NCBI RefSeq assembly: GCF_000379465.1 | Contig: NZ_KB905436.1 | Span: forward strand, 1 to 64,000 | Direction of reading: 5' to 3' | Origin: Sciscionella marina DSM 45152 | GTDB lineage: Bacteria; Actinomycetota; Actinomycetes; Mycobacteriales; Pseudonocardiaceae | Length of the DNA: 64,000 bases | Part shown: one piece after another, positions 49,482-57,652 of the stretch | How the letters are laid out: every line of letters begins with the position of its first letter | How positions within the stretch are numbered: position 1 is the stretch's first letter | Translations under genes and position numbers: made by a program | Notes under the pieces: generated by a model | Databases searched by the model: none | What the model saw: only the letters and a program-made list of their open reading frames with translations | Told to the model about the DNA's origin: nothing

Positions 49482-50360
49482 TCAGGCCCATTCCCCGAGC
49501 CGCGAGGCGACATCGGTGATCGTCCACGGCCCCTCGGTCTCGGTGGTCTTGTCCACCGACCAGCCCTGCAGCTTCTGGATGGATCCGCCCTGCACGGCGA
49601 AAACCTGCCCGGTGTGCGGGCATTTCTCGGTCGCCAGGTAGGCCACGAGCGGGGAGATGTTCGCCGGGGAGAACGCGTCGAACTCGCCCTCGGGTACCTC
49701 CTGGCCGAAGATCGCCCCCATCCCGGGGGTGGCCAGGGTGAGCCGGGTGCGGGCGATCGGGGCGATCGCGTTGGCCCGGACCCCGTAGCGTTCGAGTTCC
49801 TGTGCCGCGACAAGGGTCATGGCCGCGATCCCGGCTTTCGCCGCCCCGTAGTTGACCTGACCGGCGTTCGGCAGCGTGGTCCCGGAGGCCGAGGCCGTGT
49901 TGACCACCGCGGCGGAAAGTTGTTCGCCCGCCTTGGATTTGGCCTTCCAGTACGCGGCCGCATGGTGCAGTACGGCGGCGTGCCCCTTCAGGTGCACCGC
50001 GATCACCGCGTCCCACTGGGATTCCTCGATCCCGGCGATGAACGCATCGCGCAGGATGCCCGCGTTGTTCACCAGCACATCGAGCTTGCCGAACTCCGCG
50101 ACCGCCTGCTCGACGAGGTTCCTCGCGCCCGCCCATTCGGCGATGTTGTCCGTGTTCGCGGCCGCTTTCCCACCAGCGGCACGGATTTCGTCCACCACCT
50201 CCTGGGCGGGACCGGCGTCCGTTCCCGATCCGTCATTGGCCCCGCCGAGGTCGTTGACCACGACGCTGGCCCCCTCCTTCGCGAACAGCAGCGCGTGCTC
50301 GCGACCGATGCCCCGGCCGGCCCCGGTGATGACGGCGACCCGTCCGTCGAGTTCTCCCAT
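49482..50360 (-). CDS. SDR-family 3-hydroxyacyl-CoA dehydrogenase-like protein
   Basis: 292 residues. T-G-A-G-R-G-I-G, N-N-A-G-I and the catalytic Y-G-A-A-K with T-A-S-A-S upstream. The long C-terminal part with F-S-P-A-N-I-S-P-L-V-A-Y-L-A-T and G-Q-V-F-A-V-Q-G-G matches the actinobacterial group related to peroxisomal multifunctional enzyme 2. It would oxidise a 3-hydroxyacyl-CoA after hydration by the MaoC gene 13 bp upstream. Start at ATG 50360; the longer frame overlaps the neighbour. Confidence 0.9.
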   Translation of the reverse strand: MGELDGRVAVITGAGRGIGREHALLFAKEGASVVVNDLGGANDGSGTDAGPAQEVVDEIRAAGGKAAANTDNIAEWAGARNLVEQAVAEFGKLDVLVNNAGILRDAFIAGIEESQWDAVIAVHLKGHAAVLHHAAAYWKAKSKAGEQLSAAVVNTASASGTTLPNAGQVNYGAAKAGIAAMTLVAAQELERYGVRANAIAPIARTRLTLATPGMGAIFGQEVPEGEFDAFSPANISPLVAYLATEKCPHTGQVFAVQGGSIQKLQGWSVDKTTETEGPWTITDVASRLGEWA

Positions 50361-50373
50361 GAAATCTTCGCTC

Positions 50374-51234
50374 CTATCCGGTGATCTCGGCGAGGCCGTC
50401 GGAGATGACCACGGTCTCGCCAACTGTCGTCTCGAAGGCGTAGCTCGTCACGCCGTCCTTCTCGCCCGCTTGCCACATCCGCGTCGTGATGTCCTGTCCG
50501 GGAAGCACCGGTTTCGCGAACCGCACCGCGAGCCTGCGCAGCCGCGCGGTCTCCGAGCCGGCGAGTTCGGTGAGCACCGCCCAGGAGGTGAACGCCTGGG
50601 TGCACAGTCCGTGCACGATGATCCCGGGCAGCCCGGCCTGTTTGGCGACCTCCTCATCCAGGTGGATCGGCATCGGGTCACCGGCGGCCGGGCTGTACCG
50701 GAAGGTCTGGTCCTCGTCCACGTGCGCGACGACCTTCGCCACGGGAGCGGAATCCCGCAGTCCTTCCGGGAACCGGTGTTCCGGTGCCTGTTCGCCGACC
50801 GTGCTCCCGGCATCGAAGCCGCGCACGAAGAAGGTGACGTACTGCTCGGTGACCAGTTCTCCCTCCGGGGTGCGGCTTTCCAGGTACACACAGGCGGGGG
50901 TGCCCTTACCGGTCCCGTGCCAGCCGGTCATCTTCCCTCTGGAGACCAGCTGATCCCCGGGCCGGATCGGGCGGTGGAACCGGAAATCCTGTTCCCCGTG
51001 TACCACGCGGCCGATGGTGCTCGGCGGAACCACCCCGAGTACCGGCTCCAGCAGCGACTCGAAGACCGGCACGATCGCGAACACCGGAGCAGCGACATCC
51101 CCGGCGCGGTGCGCGGGAATGGGATCGTTGCTGGCCTCCGCGTACTGCGCGATCCGCTCCCTGGTGACCTCGAAGGTCTTCGGCTCGTTCCAGGTGTGCA
51201 GCCCGGACTCGTCGAATGTCAGCTCTTCGCTCAT
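50374..51234 (-). CDS. Double hot-dog MaoC-type enoyl-CoA hydratase
   Basis: 286 residues made of two hot-dog halves. The catalytic hydratase-2 motif is in the second half: Y-S-P-A-A-G-D-P-M-P-I-H-L-D with Asp and His, followed by P-G-I-I-V-H-G-L-C. The first half, with H-G-E-Q-D-F-R-F-H-R-P-I, is structural. It hydrates 2-enoyl-CoA to (R)-3-hydroxyacyl-CoA. The operon order thiolase, SRPBCC, MaoC, SDR, ACAD gives a full beta-oxidation round. Confidence 0.93.
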   Translation of the reverse strand: MSEELTFDESGLHTWNEPKTFEVTRERIAQYAEASNDPIPAHRAGDVAAPVFAIVPVFESLLEPVLGVVPPSTIGRVVHGEQDFRFHRPIRPGDQLVSRGKMTGWHGTGKGTPACVYLESRTPEGELVTEQYVTFFVRGFDAGSTVGEQAPEHRFPEGLRDSAPVAKVVAHVDEDQTFRYSPAAGDPMPIHLDEEVAKQAGLPGIIVHGLCTQAFTSWAVLTELAGSETARLRRLAVRFAKPVLPGQDITTRMWQAGEKDGVTSYAFETTVGETVVISDGLAEITG

Positions 51235-51240
51235 CGATCC

Positions 51241-51672
51241 TCAATCAAGCAGTTCGGCGAATTTCGCCATGGATTCGTCGAGATTGTTCTTGCCGTCTTT
51301 TTCCACGGCCTTGCCGAGCGCCCCGGTGAGCATCTGCCCCTCGAATTCGGCGTCGATCGTGGCCAGGGTGCCACCATCGGAGGCGGCCACGCTCAGGGCG
51401 AAGCGGACCTTGACTCCGGCCATTCCGGTCCCGGAGATGGAAAGTTTGCTCGGTGCCTCGAATTCGTCCACAGTCCAGGTGATGGTGTTCGGCATGCCGA
51501 GCATGGTCACCACCTCGGTGGCCTGGGCTCCCTTGGCGAACTCACCGGGAACCTCGCCCTTCCACTTCGTGTGGATGGTGAGCCATTTCTCGAAATTGTT
51601 CGGATCCGAGAACTGTGCCCACACCTTGTCCGGCGCGGCATTCAGCTGAACCGACGCGTTGATCTTGCCCAT
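51241..51672 (-). CDS. SRPBCC-family protein
   Basis: 143 residues of the START/Bet v 1-like fold (polyketide cyclase/dehydrase-like): V-Q-L-N-A-A-P-D-K-V-W-A-Q-F-S-D-P at the start, F-E-K-W-L-T-I-H-T-K-W, and a long C-terminal helix with L-D-E-S-M-A-K-F-A-E-L-L. It probably binds a hydrophobic ligand such as a bulky CoA substrate. It lies between the thiolase and MaoC genes with 6- to 11-bp gaps. Confidence 0.85.
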   Translation of the reverse strand: MGKINASVQLNAAPDKVWAQFSDPNNFEKWLTIHTKWKGEVPGEFAKGAQATEVVTMLGMPNTITWTVDEFEAPSKLSISGTGMAGVKVRFALSVAASDGGTLATIDAEFEGQMLTGALGKAVEKDGKNNLDESMAKFAELLD

Positions 51673-51683
51673 GCGTTACTCCT

Positions 51684-52871
51684 TCACCGTCGCGCGCGCT
51701 GGTAGGCAGTGACCACCGCGGCACCGCCGAGACCGATGTTGTGCTGCAATGCCGCCGAAACCTCGGGAACCTGGCGTGCCTGGGAAGCTCCGCGCAGCTG
51801 CCAGGAAAGCTCGGCGCACTGGGCGAGACCGGTCGCGCCCAGCGGGTGCCCCTTGGAGATCAGCCCGCCGGAGGGGTTCACCACCCAGCGGCCGCCGTAG
51901 GTCGTCGCGCCATCGTCCACGAGTTTCCCGCCCTCGCCCGGCGCGCAGAGGCCGAGCGCCTCGTAGGTCAGCAACTCGTTGACCGAGAAGCAGTCGTGCA
52001 GCTCGATCACCTGGAAGTCCTCCGGGCCCAGTCCGCTCTGCTCGTACACCTCCCGCGCGGCCTGCACGGTCATATCGCAGCCGACGATGTTCTTCGCGGT
52101 GCCGTCGAAGGTGGAGGCGAAGTCGGTCGTCATGGACTGCCCGACGATTTCCACCGCCTGATCGGCGAGGTCGTGTTCGGCGACGAAGGCCTCGCTGGCC
52201 AGCACCGCGGCCGCGGACCCGTCCGAGGTCGGCGAGCACTGCAGTTTGGTCAGCGGTTCGTAGACCTCCCGCGAACCGAGAATGTCCTCGAGCGAGTACT
52301 CGTCCTGGAACTGCGAATAGGGATTGTTCACCGAATGCTTGTGGTTTTTCAGGCCGATCCTGGCGAACTGCTCGGCCGTGGTGCCGTGTTCGCTCATGTG
52401 TTCCCGCCCCGCGGCACCGAACATCCACGGCGCGGGCGGGAAAACCGGATCGTAGAGCTCGCACAGCGCCTGGATGTGGCGCATCATCGGCTGCTCGCGA
52501 TCATCGAAGGTGGTGCCAAGCGATCCCGATTTCATCTTCTCGAAACCGAGCGCGAGCACGCAGTCCGCGAGCCCGCCGCGCACCGTCTCCGCCGCCAGGT
52601 AGAGCGCCGTGGAACCGGTGGAACAGTTGTTGTTCACGTTCACGATCGGAATACCGCTCAGCCCGAGTTCGTACACCGCGCGCTGTCCGGAGGTGGATTC
52701 CCCGTACACATAACCGACGAACGCGCGCCGCACGGATTCGTAGGGCACCCCCGCGTCCTCGAGCGCGCGCGTTCCCGACTGGCGCGCCATTTCCGGATAA
52801 TCCCATTCCACCCGGCCGGGTTTTTCGAACTTCGTCATCCCGACACCGATGACGTACACCTTGTTCGCCAC
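51684..52871 (-). CDS. SCP-x/lipid-transfer-type thiolase
   Basis: 395 residues from GTG 52871, five bases after AGGAG. Thiolase fold with nucleophile Cys in [18 protein letters not shown] and [14 protein letters not shown]. This is the Ltp/SCP-2 thiolase group, frequent in side-chain degradation of sterols and in bulky acyl-CoA cleavage (retro-aldol or thiolytic). First gene of a six-gene operon and 38 bp from a near-perfect TetR-type dyad. Confidence 0.93.
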   Translation of the reverse strand: MANKVYVIGVGMTKFEKPGRVEWDYPEMARQSGTRALEDAGVPYESVRRAFVGYVYGESTSGQRAVYELGLSGIPIVNVNNNCSTGSTALYLAAETVRGGLADCVLALGFEKMKSGSLGTTFDDREQPMMRHIQALCELYDPVFPPAPWMFGAAGREHMSEHGTTAEQFARIGLKNHKHSVNNPYSQFQDEYSLEDILGSREVYEPLTKLQCSPTSDGSAAAVLASEAFVAEHDLADQAVEIVGQSMTTDFASTFDGTAKNIVGCDMTVQAAREVYEQSGLGPEDFQVIELHDCFSVNELLTYEALGLCAPGEGGKLVDDGATTYGGRWVVNPSGGLISKGHPLGATGLAQCAELSWQLRGASQARQVPEVSAALQHNIGLGGAAVVTAYQRARR

Positions 52872-52908
52872 GACCACTCCTGATCTGTCGACGCTGACCG
52901 GGTTCAGG

Positions 52909-52934
52909 TTACATACTGGCATGCCGGTATGTAA
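52909..52934. promoter_or_regulatory. 26-bp near-perfect dyad before the thiolase operon
   Basis: Arms TTACATAC (52909-52916) and GTATGTAA (52927-52934) with a nearly symmetric centre TGGCATGCCG, one mismatched pair overall. It lies in the divergent region between the acyl-CoA operon and its tetR gene and is the probable TetR operator. Confidence 0.7.
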
Positions 52935-52957
52935 ATGGAAAGGTACGATCCCCCGTC

Positions 52958-53076
52958 GAGTGCGTCCGGGGACTCTCGTCCGTCGCGAGCGGGAGTCAGC
53001 GTGGCGAGGCGCTGGCCTGCGAAGGCACTGCGCCGAGATGACAGCGCAGCAGGACACGGAGCCGCCAGGCGTGCTC
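52958..53076. repeat. Intergenic repeat element, left copy
   Basis: Two blocks recur on the far side of the tetR gene: GAGTGCGTCCGGG...GCGAGCGGGAGTC (52958-52997, about 33 of 40 identical to 53721-53760) and a 36-bp block at 53041-53076 (32 of 36 identical to 53923-53958) starting ACAGCGC and ending CCAGGCGTGCTC. The block order is the same, so this is a duplicated element flanking tetR. Confidence 0.8.
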
Positions 53077-53103
53077 TTCGACGAGGGGAAGGGGATGTGA
53101 TTC

Positions 53104-53748
53104 GTGGCTGCTCCGAGGCGGACCCAGGCCCAGCGGCGCGCCGAGACACGGCAGGCCCTGCTCGAGGCGACGATCGACTGCGTCGTGGAGCACGGCTACG
53201 GCAATGTGACGACCGCGCAGATCGCCCTGCGGGCCGGGGTGACCAGGGGTGCGCAGAACTACCACTTCTCCGCCAAGACCGAACTCGTCGCGGCCGCGCT
53301 CGAGCACCTGATGGATCAGCTCATCGAACAGGTGCGGCTGGATCCCCCGCGCGGGACGGACACCACCGAGCGCGCGCTGCTGCTGCTCGACCGGCTGTGG
53401 AACCTGCACGACACGCCCGCGTTCAAGGCGGCGACCGAGATCGCCATCGCCAGCCGCACCGACACCGAGCTGCGTGCCCGGCTCGCGGGGCTCAACCGCA
53501 GGCTGATCGGGATGATCCGGGGAATGCTGGACGAGACCTTCCCCGAACTGACGGGCAACGAGGACATCTACCCGATCATGCTGACCGTGCTCTCCGCGGT
53601 GCGCGGGGTCGCCGTGGTCGGGCTGATCGGCTCCCCGGAGTCCATCGAGTCGCTGTGGCGCATCGTGCGCGGTCAGCTGGAGCAACTCATCGCGCGCGCA
53701 GTGGACAAGGCGGTGGGCAAGAGTGCGTCCGGGAGCCCTCGTCCATAG
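53104..53748 (+). CDS. TetR-family regulator of the acyl-CoA operon
   Basis: 214 residues from GTG 53104. HTH ~12-58 with [18 protein letters not shown] and [12 protein letters not shown]. The ligand domain is of the TetR_C type with [13 protein letters not shown]. The last ten codons, giving S-A-S-G-S-P-R-P and stop, lie inside the right repeat element (53721 onward), so insertion of the element has supplied a new C-terminus. Probable ligand: an acyl-CoA. Confidence 0.92.
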   Translation: MAAPRRTQAQRRAETRQALLEATIDCVVEHGYGNVTTAQIALRAGVTRGAQNYHFSAKTELVAAALEHLMDQLIEQVRLDPPRGTDTTERALLLLDRLWNLHDTPAFKAATEIAIASRTDTELRARLAGLNRRLIGMIRGMLDETFPELTGNEDIYPIMLTVLSAVRGVAVVGLIGSPESIESLWRIVRGQLEQLIARAVDKAVGKSASGSPRP

Positions 53749-53958
53749 CGAGCGGGAGTCCGATCAGCGGGTGCCCTGCGGGACACCCGCGCCAGAGATC
53801 GGCAAGGCGGAGGATTGAGCCGCACGCGAAGGTATCTCGCCGACGTCCACCCGAAGGTACTTCGCCAAGGTCCATGCGAAGGTACTTCGCCAACGTCCAT
53901 GCGAAGGTACTTCGCCAACGTCACAGCGCGGCAGGACATGGAGCTCCCAGGCGTGCTC
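53721..53958. repeat. Intergenic repeat element, right copy, expanded
   Basis: It contains the two blocks shared with the left copy (53721-53760 and 53923-53958). Between them are a hairpin GCGGGTG (53767-53773)/CACCCGC (53784-53790) just after the tetR stop and a four-unit 25-bp tandem array. The right element is therefore about 120 bp longer than the left one. Confidence 0.8.
53826..53925. repeat. Four 25-bp tandem units with internal hairpins
   Basis: Units start at 53826, 53851, 53876 and 53901. The consensus begins GCGAAGGTACTTCGCC and continues AACGTCCAT. In each unit GCGAAG and CTTCGC can pair around GTA. Units 3 and 4 are nearly identical, the first is most diverged, suggesting stepwise amplification. 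There is no cas gene and no unique spacer, so it is not a CRISPR. Confidence 0.9.
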
Positions 53959-54005
53959 CGGGCCTCGGTCGCCGGGTGACGGCCCGTACTGGAAGACTGC
54001 TCGCC

Positions 54006-55022
54006 GTGGAATATCAGCTCATCGCCGAGATCACCGCACCACAGGGTGCACCCGAACTGGACCCGCTGCAGCAGCTCGGGGTCGTCACGCTGATCGACGA
54101 ACAACTGGACGCGCTCGCCGGGGTGGACGGACCCGACGGGGTCGCCGTCGAAGCGCTCGATCATCAGGTCAGCGGGCAACCGGACGGCGCGGTGGTCACC
54201 ATGGTCATGGAGGCCCCCGCGCTGGCCTTCGCCGAGGACGGGGCACGCGCGGTGCTCGGCGAGCTGCTCGCCGAAACCCCACTGCTGCCCGGCTGGCAGC
54301 TCACCCGCTGCGCGGTGACCGCCAGCGACGCGGATCTGGCCACCGCGGTGCACGGGGACGGCGACCGGGCCGCTGAGGGGGAGGAAGAAGCAGCGGAGGA
54401 GGGACAGGATCTCGCCGAGCGGCGCACCCACCTGCTCTCTTATGCCGAGCGGTTGCGGGCCCTTCCCCCGGAGCTGTTCGGCACCGAGGACGAGGAGGTC
54501 ACCGAGCAGCACGCGGCCTACCTGGCCGGGGCGCTGCTCGAGGGACTGGAGATCCTCACCGATGAGCTGTTCGCCGACATCCAGATCCTGCGTGAGACCG
54601 AGGAACCGGTCAGCGAGCAGGACGGTCTGTGGGTGCTCGACCAGCTGCCCGGCAGGCACGCGGAGCGGTACACGGCCCTGTTCGCCCAGCAGTTCCTGGT
54701 GACCACCGCGATCCTGGGGCACCGGCTCTGCGGACCGGAGTGGTCCGGTCCCTCGTGTCCGGCGGAGGCACTGGCCCTGCACCTGGTCAAGTCCCTCGCA
54801 CTGGGGCAGCTGGACCTTGCCGGGCTGCTCGACGAGCTTCCGGTGGAGCGCATGCTCGCCGCCTTCGACGCGCGGGTGTTCGCCAATCTCGACCACGAAT
54901 GGCTCTACGAACCGGACGAGTCGCACGGCCCCGCATTCGAGGACTGGTTCGGCCCGTACCCGGATCAGGAGGGGATCGTCCACCCCTATCTCATCGAGGA
55001 GCCCGCCGAGCAGGAGGCATGA
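54006..55022 (+). CDS. Acidic protein of unknown function
   Basis: 338 residues from GTG 54006 (a longer in-frame extension into the repeat element is not protein-like). Residues ~115-135 are a Glu-rich linker (E-G-E-E-E-A-A-E-E-G). The C-terminal part is helical with H-A-A-Y-L-A-G-A-L-L-E-G-L-E-I-L and ends with W-F-G-P-Y-P-D-Q-E-G-I-V-H-P-Y. No catalytic motif is recognised. The stop overlaps the methyltransferase start as ATGA, so both are coexpressed. Confidence 0.75.
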   Translation: MEYQLIAEITAPQGAPELDPLQQLGVVTLIDEQLDALAGVDGPDGVAVEALDHQVSGQPDGAVVTMVMEAPALAFAEDGARAVLGELLAETPLLPGWQLTRCAVTASDADLATAVHGDGDRAAEGEEEAAEEGQDLAERRTHLLSYAERLRALPPELFGTEDEEVTEQHAAYLAGALLEGLEILTDELFADIQILRETEEPVSEQDGLWVLDQLPGRHAERYTALFAQQFLVTTAILGHRLCGPEWSGPSCPAEALALHLVKSLALGQLDLAGLLDELPVERMLAAFDARVFANLDHEWLYEPDESHGPAFEDWFGPYPDQEGIVHPYLIEEPAEQEA

Positions 55023-55888
55023 GTACGGACGGCAGCGCGGGGGACGCCGACTACGGGCGGATCGGCGCGGGCTATGCGCACTACCGCCGTCCGGATCCGC
55101 GCATCGCCGCGCCCATCCAGGCCGCGCTCGGCGGCGCCCGCACCGTGCTCAACGTCGGCGCGGGCACCGGTTCCTACGAACCGGCCGATCGAGAGGTCAC
55201 CGCGGTCGAGCCCTCGGCGACCATGCGGGCCCAGCGCGCGGATTCCACCGCGGTGGACGCGAACGCGGAGGATCTGCCGTTCGCGGACGATTCCTTCGAT
55301 GCCGCGATGACCACGTTCAGCGTGCACCAGTGGAGCGATCCGGAGACTGGGCTGCGCGAGATGCGCCGGGTCAGCAGGGGTCCGGTGTTGGTGCTGACCT
55401 GCGATCCGGAACGGCTGCACCGGTTCTGGCTCACCGAGTACGTTCCCGAGGTCATCGAGGTGGAGGCCCGGCGCTATCCCGCGATCGCCCGGCTGCGCGG
55501 CGCGCTCGGCGAACACACCACGAGCACCGTGATCCCGGTGCCGCTGGACTGCGTCGACGGGTTCAACGAGGCCTACTACGGGCGCCCGGAGTCCTTCCTC
55601 GACCCGCGGGCGCTGCGGGCCTGCTCGGCGTGGAGCTTCGTCCCGGACCAGGATCGGCAGCGCGGCCTGGAACGACTGCGTGCCGAGCTCGCCGACGGCA
55701 CCTGGGATCGCCTGCACGGACACCTGCGCACGCAGCCGAGCTTCGCCGGTTCGCTGATGCTCGTGACGGCGGCGGAAAAACTTCCGCCGGGGATGTCGAG
55801 AATCGGTGAACGGCTCCGTCCCCGGGGCGAACGTGGCCAGAATGGGTCACGACCGACACCGAGGAGAACCTCATGGCCAAGTACCTGA
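55019..55888 (+). CDS. SAM-dependent methyltransferase (class I)
   Basis: 289 residues. The N-terminus Y-G-R-I-G-A-G-Y-A-H-Y-R-R-P-D is typical of UbiE-like methyltransferases. Motif I reads V-L-N-V-G-A-G-T-G-S-Y, then V-E-P-S and the motif around D-L-P-F-A-D-D-S-F-D-A. The expected end is near L-M-L-V-T-A-A-E. The last ~35 residues are Arg/Pro-rich, read through the leader of the next gene and overlap it by 16 bp, which suggests that the original stop codon was lost. GGAGG precedes ATG 55019. Confidence 0.85.
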   Translation: MSTDGSAGDADYGRIGAGYAHYRRPDPRIAAPIQAALGGARTVLNVGAGTGSYEPADREVTAVEPSATMRAQRADSTAVDANAEDLPFADDSFDAAMTTFSVHQWSDPETGLREMRRVSRGPVLVLTCDPERLHRFWLTEYVPEVIEVEARRYPAIARLRGALGEHTTSTVIPVPLDCVDGFNEAYYGRPESFLDPRALRACSAWSFVPDQDRQRGLERLRAELADGTWDRLHGHLRTQPSFAGSLMLVTAAEKLPPGMSRIGERLRPRGERGQNGSRPTPRRTSWPST

Positions 55889-56280
55889 TGCTCAAGCACT
55901 ACCGGGGCGCTCCGGCCGCGGTCAACAACATCCCCATGGACCAGTGGACGCCGGAGGAGATCTCGGCGCACATGCGGTACATGAACGAGTTCGCGGCCCG
56001 GCTGGAGCAGACCGGTGAGTTCGTCGATGCCCAGGCGCTCGCCCCGGAAGGCACTTTCGTCCGCTACGACGGCGAGGGGCGCCCGCCGGTCACCGATGGT
56101 CCGTTCGCCGAGACCAAGGACCTGATCGCGGGCTGGATGGTCATCGACGTGGAGGGCTACGAGCGGGCCGTGGAACTGGCCGGGGAACTGTCCGCGGCGC
56201 CCGGGGCCGCCGGGAAACCGATCCACGAATGGCTCGAACTGCGCCCGTTCCTGAACGAGCGGCCATCGGTGACCGAATGA
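55873..56280 (+). CDS. YCII-related (DGPF-type) protein
   Basis: 135 residues. The signature is V-T-D-G-P-F-A-E-T-K-D-L-I-A-G-W, preceded by M-K-Y/L-M-L-K-H-Y-type start and followed by P-I-H-E-W-L-E-L-R-P-F. These proteins are regularly encoded beside ECF42 sigma factors, and the gene 10 bp downstream is one. They may sense or modify a ligand that controls the sigma factor. Confidence 0.92.
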   Translation: MAKYLMLKHYRGAPAAVNNIPMDQWTPEEISAHMRYMNEFAARLEQTGEFVDAQALAPEGTFVRYDGEGRPPVTDGPFAETKDLIAGWMVIDVEGYERAVELAGELSAAPGAAGKPIHEWLELRPFLNERPSVTE

Positions 56281-56290
56281 CAGTGTCCGG

Positions 56291-57112
<822 letters not shown>

Positions 57113-57248
57113 TCGTTATCCGTCGACGTATCCCACCCGTCTCTGAGCCGCCTCGGCGGCGAGGCGGGGTGAGAGCAGCTTCCGTACTGGTTGCGCGCCT
57201 GTCTCGGTGTGCCGCGCCGGTTGTTGCGCATATTTTCTGCCTTCGGTT

Positions 57249-57262
57249 GAGTAGTTCTACTC
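57249..57262. promoter_or_regulatory. Short dyad before the type VII-like operon
   Basis: GAGTA (57249-57253) and TACTC (57258-57262) around GTTC, within the extended sequence TTGAGTAGTTCTACTCAT. It lies 65 bases before the first gene of the operon and could be an operator or part of a promoter. Confidence 0.4.
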
Positions 57263-57326
57263 ATGCCTTTTGCGCGTTCGATCGTTTACGCTCGGCAGTG
57301 GGTGGTCGACATGCGTGGAGGGAAAT

Positions 57327-57650
57327 GTGGCTGGTGACCTTGGGGTGGTTTCGCCTGCGATGCGCGCGTATGCGCAGCGGGCGGGCGCGGCTGGCGGGAA
57401 GATCAGCGGTATCGATCTGGCGAGTGGGTTCGGCAAGATCGGTTCCGCATTGCCGGGTGGCACCGCTGGCGCCGCCGCGTCAGGTTGTTCACTGACGCAG
57501 GAGGTCCCGGCGTGGGGCAAGGCGATCGCTGCACAGGGGGCGAAGGTGGGTGCCGCCGACGACAGCTATTCGGCGAACGAGCTCGATAGCAGCGATCGGT
57601 TCAAAGGCGTACACGTCGAGGGCAGCGCGAGAGCCGATGGGGGTCGGTGA
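57327..57650 (+). CDS. EspC-like type VII secretion-associated protein
   Basis: 107 residues from GTG 57327, with GGAGGG about 5 bases before. It begins A-G-D-L-G-V-V-S-P-A-M-R-A-Y-A-Q, the usual start of EspC/WXG100-like proteins. A Gly/Ala hinge occupies the middle. The second helix ends with A-D-D-S-Y-S-A-N-E, containing a Y-x-x-x-E export signal. It would be a helical-hairpin partner or secretion chaperone for the next gene product. GTGA/ATG linkage joins it to the hydrolase fusion. Confidence 0.75.
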   Translation: MAGDLGVVSPAMRAYAQRAGAAGGKISGIDLASGFGKIGSALPGGTAGAAASGCSLTQEVPAWGKAIAAQGAKVGAADDSYSANELDSSDRFKGVHVEGSARADGGR

Positions 57651-57652
57651 AC

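Noticed and set aside
53826-53925. CRISPR array
   Set aside because: Four directly abutting 25-bp units without unique spacers and no cas genes; it is a simple tandem repeat.
52935-54005. Upstream extension of the 54006 gene through tetR
   Set aside because: The long open frame runs through the antisense-like shadow of tetR and the repeat arrays with Arg/Gly/Pro-rich composition; protein-like sequence begins at GTG 54006.
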